From Engraulis encrasicolus (lineage: Eukaryota > Chordata > Actinopteri > Clupeiformes > Engraulidae), in assembly GCF_034702125.1 (NCBI RefSeq), contig NC_085861.1:47514722-47578721 (forward strand): 64,000 nucleotides of DNA, read 5' to 3'. Positions within the stretch are counted from its first letter, which is position 1. Every line of letters begins with the position of its first letter. Position numbers and translations under genes: made by a program. The notes beneath the pieces are model-generated. The model did not search any database and was not told the DNA's origin. It saw nothing but the letters and a program-made list of their open reading frames with translations. Shown here piece after piece: positions 1-13,220 of the stretch.

Positions 1-640
1 TCTGACCTTGCATCTGACAGTACTGAATTGTGTCTTAATTCCATCGAGACAGTATAACATGCATTGCCATTAATTATTCATATAATTATGTAATTAAATT
101 ATTTACTGAAGTAAATTATCAGGCCTCCGAAAAGGTCAGTGTCCTTGAATACACTACCCTACAAAGCAAAAATGCAGCACACAGAGCTCTGAAATAAGTA
201 AAATGACTTCAAAATTATCCTGTTGTCCTACATAACACATTTTTTAGGCAGATTACTACCATGTGGCAGTTTTGTTTGATTATTTTACAACATTCTCAGC
301 AGGTCAATTTTATTTGACTTCATATTTTTTCATATACAGTTTTGCTTTGCAGGACGATACTGTTTGTTCAATGCTGCATGTGCACCAGGGATGAGATTTG
401 CCATCTGCCAAGTGCTGATTAAATGGCTCTTCAATTTTGCTGATATCTGATTTTTCTGGAAGAAAATAGCAATTTATTATGGTTGGTTTGTACATATATT
501 TTCATTTGTCAGTGGCTGGTGAAAATGCCCATCATATTATACCCATATCAAAAACAGTACAGTATATGCACAGCAAGCGCAAGACATTTATCAACCCATA
601 GTATGCATGAGGTAGATAACACACTGAACAGCATTACATA
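1..640. other. AT-rich stretch without recognised gene
   Basis: Low-complexity AT-rich sequence with only short spurious open frames. I see no repeat family, splice-flanked frame or RNA gene in it. The TA at 639-640 is the left target site of the next element. Confidence 0.5.
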
Positions 641-1933
641 CAGTATATCACGAAAGTGAATACACCCCTCACAGTTTTGCAGATTTTTGAGTATATCTTT
701 TCATAGGAAAGCATTACAGAAATTTCACTTTGACACAATGATTAGTGACCTTTTAACAACATATTTAATCGCTTAAATTTCTTGTTCACTCAGAAAAAAA
801 CAAAATACAGCCATTAATGTTTGAACATGTACTCACAAAAGTGAGTACACCCCAGATTAAAATCCGGTAGAGAAGGGGCTATGTTGGCTCGAATCGTCTC
901 GAAATGAAAAGGGATGACAAGGGAGGTCATCAGTGTGCGTTTCAACCTTTCTTTGCATTGAACTTTTAAATTTTGAGTCTGCATCTGGCTTAAATAGATT
1001 GGTGTGAGATTTGAATGCAATCCTATGGAGAATGTCATGATCTGCTTCAGTAGTCATAGTGCATATTGACATGCATGTTTCTTTTAGGTGTATTTCAGAT
1101 TGCCAATGTTGACAGCATTCATGCATCCCCAAACCATGTCAGTCCCACTACCATGCTTGGCTTATGAGAGGATACACCTTTTTTGTAAAACTCACTTGTT
1201 TACCACCACACATGCTTGACACCATCTAAAGCAAATTTGTTTATCTTGGTCTCAGGAGAGATGAACAGACCAAGGATATGGATCACTGGAACCATGTCGT
1301 GTGATCTGAAGAGACCAAGATAAACAAATTTGCTTTAGATGGTGTCAAGCATGTGTGGTGGTAAACAAGTGAGTTTTACAAAAAAGGTGTATCCTCTCAT
1401 AAGCCAAGCATGGTAGTGGGACTGACATGGTTTGGGGATGCATGAATGCTGTCAACATTGGCAATCTGAAATACACCTAAAAGAAACATGCATGTCAACA
1501 TGCACCGTGACTACTGAAGCAGATCATGATATTCTCCATAGGATTGCATTCAAATCTCACACCAATCTATTTAAGCCAGATGCAGACTCAAAATTTAAAA
1601 GTTCAATGCAAAGAAAGGTTGAAACGCACACTGATGACCTCCCTTGTCATCCCTTTTCATTTCGTTTCATTTCGAGACGATTCGAGCCAACATAGCCCCT
1701 TCTCTACCGGATTTTAATCTGGGGTGTACTCACTTTTGTGAGTACATGTTCAAACATTAATGGCTGTATTTTGTTTTTTTCTGAGTGAACAAGAAATTTA
1801 AGCGGTTAAATATGTTGTTAAAAGGTCACTAATCATTGTGTCAAAGTTACATTTCTGTAATGCTTTCCTATGAAAAGATATACTCAAAAATCTGCAAAAC
1901 TGTGAGGGGTGTATTCACTTTCGTGATATACTG
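641..1933. mobile_element. Tc1-derived foldback element (copy 1)
   Basis: TA dinucleotides (639-640 and 1934-1935) flank an element beginning CAGTATATCACGAAAGTG and ending with its reverse complement. The terminal motif and the coding remnants belong to the Tc1 superfamily of fish. Instead of short terminal repeats around a transposase gene, almost the whole left half (641-1254) is the reverse complement of the right half (1311-1933), leaving a loop of about 56 bases (1255-1310). Both arms carry the same C-terminal transposase remnant in opposite orientation. The catalytic N-terminal half is missing, so the element is non-autonomous. Confidence 0.88.
1259..1717 (+). pseudogene. Tc1-like transposase C-terminal remnant
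   Basis: Reading through stops and frame changes, the loop and right arm give DHWNHVV, stop, SEETKINKFALDGVKHVWW, then KHGSGTDMVWGCMNAV. These are degraded forms of the Tc1 transposase blocks W-x-V-x-W-S-D-E-x-K-F and GGGSVMVWGC around the second catalytic Asp. At least two stops and one frameshift exclude function. A mirror copy lies on the minus strand at about 850-1250. Confidence 0.75.
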
Positions 1934-1980
1934 TACATAGACGTGTTACATTTAACTTGTGGTCTCATTATTATATTACA

Positions 1981-2225
1981 GGTACAACAGCACTTTTTCA
2001 CAAAGCAACAACAGAAGAGGACTCAAAGCAGAGTCCCTGTGCACAACCGGTGCCCAAGTGCTGGTGATGTGCAGTCAAAGTTATCTAAGGAGAAGGGGGT
2101 TAAATCACCAGTGTATCAGGATCCGGTGCATCTCTAATTTCCAGTCTAACACTGCTCTCAGCTACGTGGGGTACTCTGACTTTGACTCCTCTCCTCTCCA
2201 CCCCTCCAGCCACCGTCACCAGTAG
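1981..2225 (+). other. Possible terminal coding exon, unproven
   Basis: A pyrimidine- and AT-rich run ending in ACAG at 1978-1981 resembles a splice acceptor. It is followed by an open frame of about 80 residues, starting YNSTFSQSNNRRG and ending SSPLHPSSHRHQ before a TAG at 2223-2225. Composition is balanced and not repeat-like, unlike nearly every other frame here. I do not recognise the protein and see no companion exon in the window, so this may be chance. Confidence 0.2.
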
Positions 2226-2821
2226 ATTCTCGTCTCTGTAAGGGGACTGGCTACGCCTGGCTTCATGAAGTTGAACTTATCCTTATCCTTATCAATCAAA
2301 TGCCCTGTGTATCAAGTTCGATGTTTATACATTCACTTTTCTCCATTTTGGCTATCTTTTGTAGATAGAATTTTCTGTTTCTTATCAGCATTTGCGGAAA
2401 CAAATAACAACACACACACACACACAAACACAAACAATAGCGGCAGATAACACTGCAGGCATAAGGTGACAGAGGCCATGTCATGACAAATATGTGGACC
2501 GTGGAAAGATCGGGGCCGTAATAAATATGTTTCTGATTTGATGTCCCTCTGTAGTTCACTGGGGACACACTTTGATAATCACCAGACAAGCTTTTTATTC
2601 AGTCTACATCCAGCCCCGAGGAAAACATCCCTCACTGTCAATTGTAGTGCACGTTCCAAAAACAAAAAACATAAAAGTGATTGATTCAAAAGCTGAACAT
2701 TCAAAATATTGGTAGGGTGATAAATAAACAGAGTGAAGAAATAAAAAAAGCTCCTCCGTTTTTTTCGGAGCGAAATAGCTCAAATTGTTGCATAACAAGT
2801 TAAAACAGCACCTTCGTTAGA
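2226..2821. other. Unannotated stretch
   Basis: Contains short CTTATC repeats (about 2275-2300) and a short CA run near 2410-2435. No gene or known element recognised. Confidence 0.4.
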
Positions 2822-2866
2822 CACGCACATGCACGTGCACACACACGTGCACACGCACACGCATTT

Positions 2867-2904
<38 letters not shown>
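2822..2904. repeat. CA-rich microsatellite
   Basis: Interrupted then pure CA dinucleotides, ending directly at the left end of the hAT-like element. Confidence 0.95.
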
Positions 2905-2905
<1 letters not shown>

Positions 2906-4284
2906 AGTGCTTGACACTAACTTTTTCGCTTACCAGCCATTTTGGCTAGTGGTTTTCCTGATTCACTAGCCATTGGGCCTTTTCACTAGCCACAATTTTC
3001 TTAGCCATCATAGCAGCTTTAATTAATTATATAATAGGCTGTAGGCCCTAATAATGTAATGTAGGCTAATATGATATAATATAGGCCTAATATAATATAA
3101 TATAATATAATATAATATAATATAATATAATATAATATAATATAGGGCAATTAGAATTGTTAGGCCTATTAACTGGTCCATGCATGCATGCTATGCAAAG
3201 AACAGATTTACTGATCTGAGGAATGGCATAGCCTATAGTATATTTAGGCTACCATGCAGAAACACCAAGCACAGTGTTGTGGAAGGGCACAAATGTAAGC
3301 TACACGAGAGCAAAATATTTTCGTCTTTAATCTGGAGGGACTTCTTCATATCATATAGGCCTATCTGTGGAGGTCGCCGTCCAAATTCATGCGCAAAGTA
3401 GATAGCCTAAAGTCATTGCCAAGTTGACCGGTCCTCGGACATGGATGTGGAATAACACCTCTTCTGGAATATTTGCTTATAAATGTATCCACTAGAAAGC
3501 ACACACAGATGCGGTAACTACAGAAGGGGCTACGACTTCTTTTCATTCCGTTTAATAGTGAGTTGTAAAATACAAACGGGCGAGACGGGCACCTGCGAAG
3601 GGACATGCAATGGGATGCTTTTGTGCAGTCTGGAAGGCTACTACTGCGCGTTTTTTTAAGAACGGTTTGACAGTCGGGAACAACAGCACAAGAAACATGG
3701 AGGAATATTAAGGTATGAAGACACAGGCAAATCAGAAAATAATTTAAACCAAACATTATTAATGCCGCATGTGTCCTTGTCTTATCACTGCGCTAATGAG
3801 ACTTTCACAAGAGTAAGACAGACTGACATGTTTTCCTCTCGCTTTGGGCATTTTAATGACCACTACTACTAAGTAGGCTATTGTAGTAATGACAGATCGC
3901 AAAACAGGTCAGTTGAGATGAACTTCTCTACTTTATTTTCACGTGAAGGTTTCCAGTGACATTTCGAAGCGCACGCTGATGTCTCGGTAGCTCGCTGTCA
4001 CTCCTCTTCGCAAGACTAGCTCTAGGCCTATCAGATTCCTGGCTTGCGTGAGACACAGGTGACATGTGATACAGGTGCTTCATGGGTATTGTAGGCTCGC
4101 GAAATCGCATTGTATTGCTTTTGTAGCAAAGACGGTCCGAAGAAAAAAACTACAAAATGCGGTGCCTCATCATTCAGAATAGTAACGGACCCGCCAAAAT
4201 GGCTAGTGAACCTTCGGTATCTACTAGCCAACGCCGACTTTCACCCGCATTTGGCTACCTGGCGTGTGTTAGTGTTAAGCCCTG
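2905..4284. mobile_element. hAT-like non-autonomous element in a CA tract
   Basis: Left end CAGTGCTTGACACTAAC matches the reverse complement of the right end, CAGGGCTTAACACTAAC. The eight flanking bases are ACACACAC and GCGCACAC, an imperfect 8-bp duplication inside the microsatellite, as expected for hAT elements. Both ends carry several TTGGCTAGTG-type subterminal motifs, which in hAT elements often bind transposase. No transposase frame is present in 1.38 kb. Confidence 0.6.
3088..3144. repeat. (TATAA)n pentanucleotide repeat
   Basis: About ten consecutive TATAA units inside the hAT-like element. Confidence 0.95.
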
Positions 4285-4296
4285 GCGCACACGCAC

Positions 4297-4474
<178 letters not shown>

Positions 4475-4564
4475 TCCAGCAGGCCTGTCCAGCATTCTGT
4501 CTGTCTCTGCAGTGTTTATAGCAGCTTTCTCTGGCAGCATGCGTCAGTGCAAGTATAATCAGTA

Positions 4565-5527
4565 GGGTGAACATTGGTAAAGTGGGACGATTTTAGAAAT
4601 TTCAGGTTTTCTGCCATTGTAGGCAAATGCCATTACATCACATGTCAAACTTTTATGCTATTTTTAAAATCTAGGGTGTCTTTAACAAAATTAAGCTGAC
4701 ATTTTGGAAATATTTTCATCACAGAAGAAATTATTTTGCTTTAAACAGTTCTGTCCAGGTTCAGAATGAACTTCCTGACCACTGGTAGAGTGGGACATTG
4801 CTGCTTTTTACATTTTATTTTATTTATTACACAATTGACATGGATATTTAAGTTTGTTATATGTGCATTTATGTAAAAACTGTTTGTTTACATACATTTT
4901 GTTACCTTTATATGAAGAATTTGTTGCATAAACCTGTTTACATACAACGCACCCATAAACCTGATACAGCAAGCAAATTACTACTGAAAAAGAGACTAAT
5001 ACAATATTTTATTAGTAATTTTCTTATAATAAGCCATTATAAGCCAGATTTTATTGAAATATAATACATTATTTGCTGTTTCACCATAAAAAATGTGCCC
5101 TGTCCCACTTTACCAATAGCCATTGGTAAAGTGGGACAGTGGAAAATGTGCCTCTAATTAAAATATTTTATTTTAAAAATGTATGAATTTTTAACATGAT
5201 GATACTTAATGAAGTCACCTTTCATATGAAAACAGTTGTTGAGGCCTAACATCAATTTTGAAAGTGCTAGGCCCTTAACATTATTGACCTCAGATTGCTA
5301 TGTCATTTTCAAAATCGTTGTTTTTTTGGCTCAGCCTTTGAATGACATGTTATCACGCCCCCCAGGAAGACATCACAACCACACTTAATATTATATTTTA
5401 AACATTACATGCTAGAGAAAATATATCCAAAAGATTTAATTGGCTACAGTAAAGCAATATGAAGATATTGATGATAAATGTTAACTGTCCCACTTTACCA
5501 GTTGTCCCACTTTACCAATGTTCACCC
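4565..5527. mobile_element. TA-flanked element with repeated GGTAAAGTGGGAC motif
   Basis: TA (4563-4564, 5528-5529) flanks perfect 24-bp inverted ends beginning GGGTGAACATTGG. The 13-mer GGTAAAGTGGGAC, or its complement, occurs at 4576, 5102, 5125, 5487 and 5504, plus a one-mismatch copy at 4784. The pair at 5102-5137 forms a central palindrome. The TA target points to the Tc1/mariner/pogo group. No transposase frame is present. Confidence 0.75.
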
Positions 5528-5586
5528 TATGTTCCATGCTTCATTTAGGATGAGTCAGAGCAGCACATTTGTCCAGCACACTATTC

Positions 5587-5896
<310 letters not shown>

Positions 5897-6020
5897 GCTT
5901 GACTGACCTACCGCCAGACAAAAGCAGCAGGAGCAGAAGTGTCTTGGTGGTGCTGCAGGACCCAAAGGCCTGAAGTTGCTCTGAGGAGCAGCGATGATCA
6001 TGATGATGATGTTGATGACT

Positions 6021-6023
<3 letters not shown>

Positions 6024-6074
<51 letters not shown>

Positions 6075-6200
6075 CGTGCGTGCGTACATGCGAGTGAGCG
6101 AGTGAGAGAGAGAGAGAGAAAGCAAGGAAGAGAAGGATAATGACACCGAGGCATAGAGAAAGAGAGAGGGGAAAGGGGGAAGAGAAAGAGAAATCAGAAG
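6024..6200. repeat. GT, GCGT and GA simple repeats
   Basis: GT to about 6070, then GCGT units, GA to 6118, and purine-rich sequence after it. Confidence 0.9.
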
Positions 6201-6329
6201 GAGAGGGGGCTGTGAATAGTAAGAGGGTGAACATGAATGAAGAGAGGAGAAAGAGGAGACATGTGACCATGGAGATGCTCACTTCATGCCTAAGTCTGTG
6301 GACAATGAGAATATTCTTCCAATCAATCC

Positions 6330-6540
<211 letters not shown>

Positions 6541-7405
6541 GCAAAAAATGTGTCACTAGGGAAAAACAAAAGGCAATTTTAAAAAGCCATTACTGTAGTA
6601 CTGTAAAGCCTCTCAAAGTGTAAAGTACATTTTTTATAATTCCACCAAAGTCCTCTTTTCCTCCTGGGAAAGGGAGGGACTCAATTTAAGGTTCTGAAGC
6701 TTGGATCTACCCAGCCGACACTGTTTTTTTAACGCTGCTAAAACTAGCAGTGATATCCATGGATACCAGTTACACTTCCCTGATTGGTGCTTGCTGTTGT
6801 TTTTATTGATGTTGACAATGAGAACAAGCCAGGGGACGCGGAGTACATCTGTTTTGACAAAATACAGACTTAGCGTTTGATAGTTCTATATTATCATCAG
6901 CTTTGCCCGAAAGTACATATTTCTGTTTTTACTTTTTGTTTGGGTTTGTTTGTTCAATGTCTTGTATGATTTTTTTTATTTTGTTTGTTTAGTTTTTCTT
7001 CTCATATTATATTTAGCTCGCTCTGGGTCTAGCGCTCTTTGCCAGACGCTGTGAGGTAGTCTTTAATTAGAGATGGAGAAATACATATATAGAGTTCTGC
7101 GTGGCTTTTAAGAAACCTCTTTATTTTGGTCCACGGTAGAAATCACAATACAGTACTTGGAAACAATAGCTGCTACGCGCCACCCGGACGCACGTTACCA
7201 CCCACTCTTCCGGCCTTCGCACCTACCCGCCCGCCGAGCCGGAGAGCTCGAAAGACATCGAGTTCGAGTTAGTCTCAGACGTTCTCACGCAAATGGCTTT
7301 GGAACAGTATTCTTAGATGTGCTTTTATTCTCTACCTCACAAAGGGGGGTAAGATATTGCGATGCTTGGATCTCTTTATAGGGTTTTTGGTCTTTTAGGG
7401 CTTTA
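6541..7405. other. Unannotated stretch
   Basis: No gene or repeat family recognised. The segment 7170-7290 is unusually GC-rich for this window but holds no convincing coding frame. Confidence 0.4.
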
Positions 7406-7712
7406 TGGGCAGTCATGGGTGAGCGGTTAGGGCGTCAGACTTGCATCCCAGAGGTTGCCGGTTCGACTCCCGACCCGCCAGGTTGGTGGGGGGAGTAATC
7501 AACCAGTGCTCTCCCCCATCCTCCTCCATGACTGAGGTACCCTGAGCATGGTACCGTCCCACCGCACTGCTCACCATGGGGCGCCACTGAGGGCTGCCCC
7601 CTTGCACGGGTGAGGCATAAATGCAATTTCGTTGTGTGCAGTGTGCAGTGTTCACTTGTGTGCTGTGGAGTGCTGTGTCACAATGACAGTTGGAGTTTCC
7701 CAATGGGCTTTC
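7406..7712 (+). mobile_element. tRNA-derived SINE, plus orientation
   Basis: An internal polymerase III promoter is visible: an A-box-like TGGGTGAGCGGTTAGGG at about 7416-7432 and a B box GGTTCGACTCC at 7460-7470. A SINE body and a TTTCAC-rich tail follow. The spacing and length are those of a tRNA-related SINE, not a tRNA gene, because there is no acceptor-stem pairing and the body continues for 250 bases. Its tail abuts the tail of the next SINE. Confidence 0.8.
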
Positions 7713-7858
7713 ACTTTTCACTTTTCACTTTATTTGTGATAGTACAGTGCGAGAGAGACAGGAAACGAGTGGGAAATGACCTGGGCCGAAATCGAACCCG
7801 GGTCGCCACCGTAGCAGCCCATTGCCCGACCTTTAGAGCCACGGTAGGGCCTATAGGT
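7713..7858 (-). mobile_element. tRNA-derived SINE, minus orientation (copy 1 of 3)
   Basis: On the minus strand a B-box-like GGGTTCGATTTC lies at about 7789-7800 and an AT-rich tail at 7713-7735. The central motif GAGAGACAGGAAACGAGTGG is shared with copies at 42836-43032 and 63091-63294, all in the same orientation. Confidence 0.75.
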
Positions 7859-7933
7859 ATATATGATGGGGGATAGAGCAATAAAACATTGTGATCCTTG
7901 GACCTTTTAAGATGCGTCCTAGCATCTCTATAA

Positions 7934-7971
7934 GAGGGTCTGTCCGTCTGTCTGTCTGTCTGTCCGTCTGA
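7934..7971. repeat. (TCTG)n tetranucleotide repeat
   Basis: TCTG/TCCG units. Confidence 0.95.
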
Positions 7972-8244
7972 AACGCATTCATGAAATTGTAATTCCCTCC
8001 TGTGTCCACAAGGCGACAGAGTGCATAGACAGACACATCTTTGTCCTCTTGTCATACTTTTTAAACAGCATGTGTATTTTTAGACGTAATGTAGGTAGAG
8101 GAATGACACATACCCTTATTTTAATTAGCCACCCAAGAGGGCTGATTTATAGGCTGCTAGTGAACGCTGCCAGACGGCGGGACTCTCTGAGGCTCTCCTT
8201 GGCCTTTTCTTGTTCCTGATTAGCGCTGCCTCGCTGATGCTGTG

Positions 8245-8245
<1 letters not shown>

Positions 8246-8281
<36 letters not shown>
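8246..8281. repeat. GT microsatellite
   Basis: GT dinucleotides. Confidence 0.95.
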
Positions 8282-8286
<5 letters not shown>

Positions 8287-8305
8287 GTTGACGACTGACT
8301 CTTAG

Positions 8306-9106
8306 TAGAGCGGCTACAAGGCCAATTTGGCAAGAATCGTGCAAATTATGATACAAGCATGAAACTTGGCAGGTATGTGCTTAAGACCAATACAATCAAA
8401 TCTACCTGATTGGCCACTTGAAATGGCGGCCATTTTCCAAGATGGCCGCCAAAAAGGGCTCCAGAAATGGATTTATTGCATAGAATTGACCTAGAAATTT
8501 ATGATAAAAGCATGAAAATCAACATGTATGTGTTTAAGACATATACGATCAAGTCTTCCTGATTGGCCACTTGAAATGGTGGCCATTTTCCAAGATGGCT
8601 ACCAAAAAAGATCCCAGAAATGGATTTATTGCATAGAATTGACCTAGAAAATTATGATACAAGCATAAAATTCAACATGTATGTGCTTAAGACCAATATG
8701 ATCAAATCTACCTGATTGGCCACTTGAAATGGCGGCCATTTTCCAAGATGGCTGCCAAAAAAGACACCAGAAATTGATTTATTGCATAGAATTGACCTAG
8801 AAAATTATGATACAAGCATGAAATTCAACATGTATGTGCTTAAGATCAATACGATCAAATCTACCAGATTGGCCACTTGAAATGGTGGCCATTTTCCAAG
8901 ATGGCCGCCAAAAGGACCCCAGACATTGATTTATTGCATAGAATTGACCTAGCAAATTGTGATACAAGCATGAAATCCATCTTGGAAAATGGCCGCCATT
9001 TCAAGTGGCCAATTGGGTAGATTTGATCGTATGGGTCTTGAGCAAATACTTGCCGAATTTCACGCTTGTATCATAATTTGCACGATTTTTCCTGTAGCCG
9101 CTCAAC
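8306..9106. mobile_element. Inverted-repeat element with internal 153-bp tandem array
   Basis: The left end GAGCGGCTACA and the block 8331-8446 are repeated as reverse complement at 8977-9104, ending TGTAGCCGCTC. Between them lies a tandem array. The terminal inverted repeats suggest a non-autonomous DNA transposon whose interior has amplified. No clear target duplication was found. Confidence 0.7.
8331..8976. repeat. 153-bp tandem repeat, about 4.2 copies
   Basis: GATTGGCCACTTGAAATGG starts at 8408, 8561 and 8714, with a near copy at 8867: exactly 153 bases apart each time. Each unit contains the small palindrome GGCGGCCATT ... GATGGCCGCC. Copies differ by a few per cent. Confidence 0.95.
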
Positions 9107-9124
9107 TATCTGTGATGCAGCGCA

Positions 9125-10256
<1,132 letters not shown>

Positions 10257-10404
10257 AAGACTGACTTAGCGCCTTTCCACTCCTTCGAGTACTGCCACAC
10301 AGGATAGCACCCTTACCTATCACCAGGAGCATATTGCGCAAGGACACAATGATGAGGTTAGGCAGAGTGGGGCTCGCCTCGCACCAGCAACCTTGTGGTT
10401 GCTG

Positions 10405-10516
<112 letters not shown>

Positions 10517-10621
10517 GCTCTTATTTGCTGCACAGGATGTATAGTAATCTGGAGACCTCTAGTCTCCTAATTCCGCCCGTCTCCCAATTCCGTCCCCCTA
10601 TTTATAAATGTTGATGGTTAA

Positions 10622-10980
10622 AGGGACACTGTGCAGGAAATGGTCAAAAAAGGTACTGCAACTATACTGCTCATTGAAACTGGGCTGCCTATTGCCAAAT
10701 TTGATCTTTACATGAAAGTTTACTAAGTAATAAACAAATATTTTCTATTATGGCCCAAGCAGAGTCATTTTTGCAGCTAAAAATGGCTATGTTTGGAAAT
10801 TCAAAATGGCGGACCATGGAGAAGATCCCCCTTTTCATGTATGAAAAGTGCAATTTTTCCAGTCATAATGAATACTTAGAATTTGATGGCGGTGGTAAGT
10901 ATTCATGAAAAAGGTAACATTAGTGAATGGGCAGCATGAATTCTGGAAATGAACAACTAAAAATCTCACACAGTGTCCCT
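10622..10980. mobile_element. TTAA-flanked miniature element (copy 1)
   Basis: TTAA at 10618-10621 and 10981-10984 flanks inverted ends AGGGACACTGTG and CACAGTGTCCCT. A TTAA target is characteristic of the Kolobok and piggyBac superfamilies. At 359 bp with no frame, it is a non-autonomous MITE. Relatives lie at 46268 and inside 54024-56057. Confidence 0.8.
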
Positions 10981-11079
10981 TTAATTATTTCTCCACTATT
11001 CAAATGACGATACGGAGTTTGTATGCTTTCATTGTAGCGTAATAAAGTGCATCCCGTAATGGCAGCATGAGAGAGATAG

Positions 11080-12633
11080 AACTTTAATTGTGCGACGAGC
11101 AAGTCTTTCACATTCACTAGGAGTCCATCTTTTATTCCTGCAGCTATCAGACTTATTAACAACAGCTGCTGTGTCTTATTTATTTCTTAGCTCTTATGTA
11201 TTATGTGTTTGTCTTGTCTTGATGTTATGTGTTGTGTGGATTAGAGTGTGGCTCGGGCCGTTTTTTTCTGTCCAAGCCCGGCCCTCAGCCGACAGAAAAG
11301 TGATCGACCCCGACCCGAGCCTGAGACTAATTAAAATGTTTGTGTCCGAAGTACCCGTCCGAAGCCCGAGACCACTGTAATAACAACAGAACCTGTGCGC
11401 AAGCAAGATTTTCTATGTGGGCTCCTCCATACTCAAAATAGCACATGATAAATAGCCAGGATAGGCAAAGACGTTAGGATGAGACAATTTGCAGTAGCCT
11501 AATTTAGTTACGCACGCATAGTAAGTATAAACACACACACACACAGACGCACACACACACACACACACACATGTGACAGCGCACCTTATGTTTCTTTCGG
11601 TTAGACTAACCAGAGATGTTGGGTGCGGTGATCAAATGCATGGGAGGGGCGTGAGAGGATAAGAAAGGCGAAAACTAACAAATACGTTTTGGATGCAGTC
11701 AGCGCGGCTATCGAAGCATTTGTTACGTTACTGTTAGTGCAAATAAATCCCCGCGAGCCCTGTGAAGCTGACGCTCCTTGTCGTTAAGAAGGATGGGCTA
11801 TAAGTTAACCCCGAAGAACAGTAGCCTGTTCGGCCCTCCAAGAGAATGTCATTTCCCCTGATGTCCATGCGGTCAATATAAAATCAGGAAAGGTTGCACG
11901 CGCATAGTTACAACTGTACAGTAAAAGTAACAACAATTAAGAACCTCCGTGAAGGACATGACATGTCACAGCGGACAAAATAGTAACAGGAAACCTCTCC
12001 GCTCCTACCTTAGCCTACTCCACGTAGCGTGTGTGTCTTCTTAGTTATCCATATTATGCTCCTTGCTAGCCCATGCTGGAAATGTAATCCTTGGCGAACA
12101 ATGCAGTGACAAACTTCGTCATTTTATGTTCAACATTCAAGACAGCCTCGAAGGCATGCTAAAACATGGCCTACACTAGGCCTACAACAAAAGACCATGC
12201 GTTCACTGACAACTGTTGATTTGGCGCTTATTATGAAAGCAAGTTGACTCGGCATCCCTGCTCGGCTGACTCATAGTGAGCGTCCATGTTGCCACTGGTA
12301 ACTGGTTTGTGCATACAGCCAATAATAATCACTCGCACAAGTAGCCTACCAACATTTTCATCTATGCATATTCAATTACAAAACTGCCGTTTGCATGAAC
12401 TGAAACGTTTCCTCTGGTTGCTTACAATTTTCACAATGTCTGTTTGCTTCAAGCCAGAGTCCGACCCGAGTCCGACAGATAGTCTATTTTTTTTGTCCTA
12501 GTCTGGCCCGGCCCATCAGGTTCCGACCAGGCCCGTCGGGCTTCGGTCGGGTTGCCATGCTCTAGTGTGGATGGCCAAGTGGCATTCAATTTCCCCTTGG
12601 TGATTAATAAAGTCTCTCTCTCTCTCTCTCAAT
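11080..12633 (+). mobile_element. LINE 3' end, split by a hAT-like element
   Basis: 11100-11165 encodes a short RT-C-terminal-like frame (RSPSFIPAAIRLINN) and runs into a 3' untranslated region that resumes at 12565 and ends ATTTCCCCTTGGTGATTAATAAAG plus a CT tail at 12612-12630. This terminus is typical of fish CR1/L2-group LINEs. The 5' part is missing. Confidence 0.6.
11242..12564. mobile_element. hAT-like non-autonomous element
   Basis: A perfect 8-bp duplication GTGTGGAT (11234-11241 and 12565-12572) flanks ends TAGAGTGTGGC and, reversed, TAGAGCATGGC. The subterminal regions are rich in CCCG/CGGG motifs. Length is 1,323 bp with no transposase frame. It sits inside the 3' region of a LINE. 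Confidence 0.8.
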
Positions 12634-12664
12634 TCCAGAGTACTGCAACCCCAAACCACCTAAA

Positions 12665-13097
<433 letters not shown>

Positions 13098-13148
13098 CAC
13101 ACACACACAGTTGCAGACAAGGCCAGACGTGGGATGCCTGTCTGCTGT

Positions 13149-13210
13149 GCTGGAGTCTGGGGGAGGAGAGGAAGGCTGCTGGAGTCTGGGGGAGGAGAGG
13201 AAGGCTGCTG
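13149..13210. repeat. Tandem duplication of a 31-bp purine-rich unit
   Basis: GCTGGAGTCTGGGGGAGG-type unit present twice in succession. Confidence 0.85.
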
Positions 13211-13220
13211 TTCTGGAGTC

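Noticed and set aside
857..1132. Minus-strand 91-codon frame
   Set aside because: It is the mirror image of the transposase remnant in the other arm of the Tc1 foldback, not an independent gene.
7416..7470. tRNA gene
   Set aside because: A and B boxes are present but there is no acceptor-stem pairing, and the sequence continues as a SINE body. The same goes for the minus-strand SINEs at 7713, 42836 and 63091.
8331..8976. CRISPR-like array
   Set aside because: The 153-bp units are continuous tandem repeats with no unique spacers, in vertebrate DNA inside a transposon-like element.
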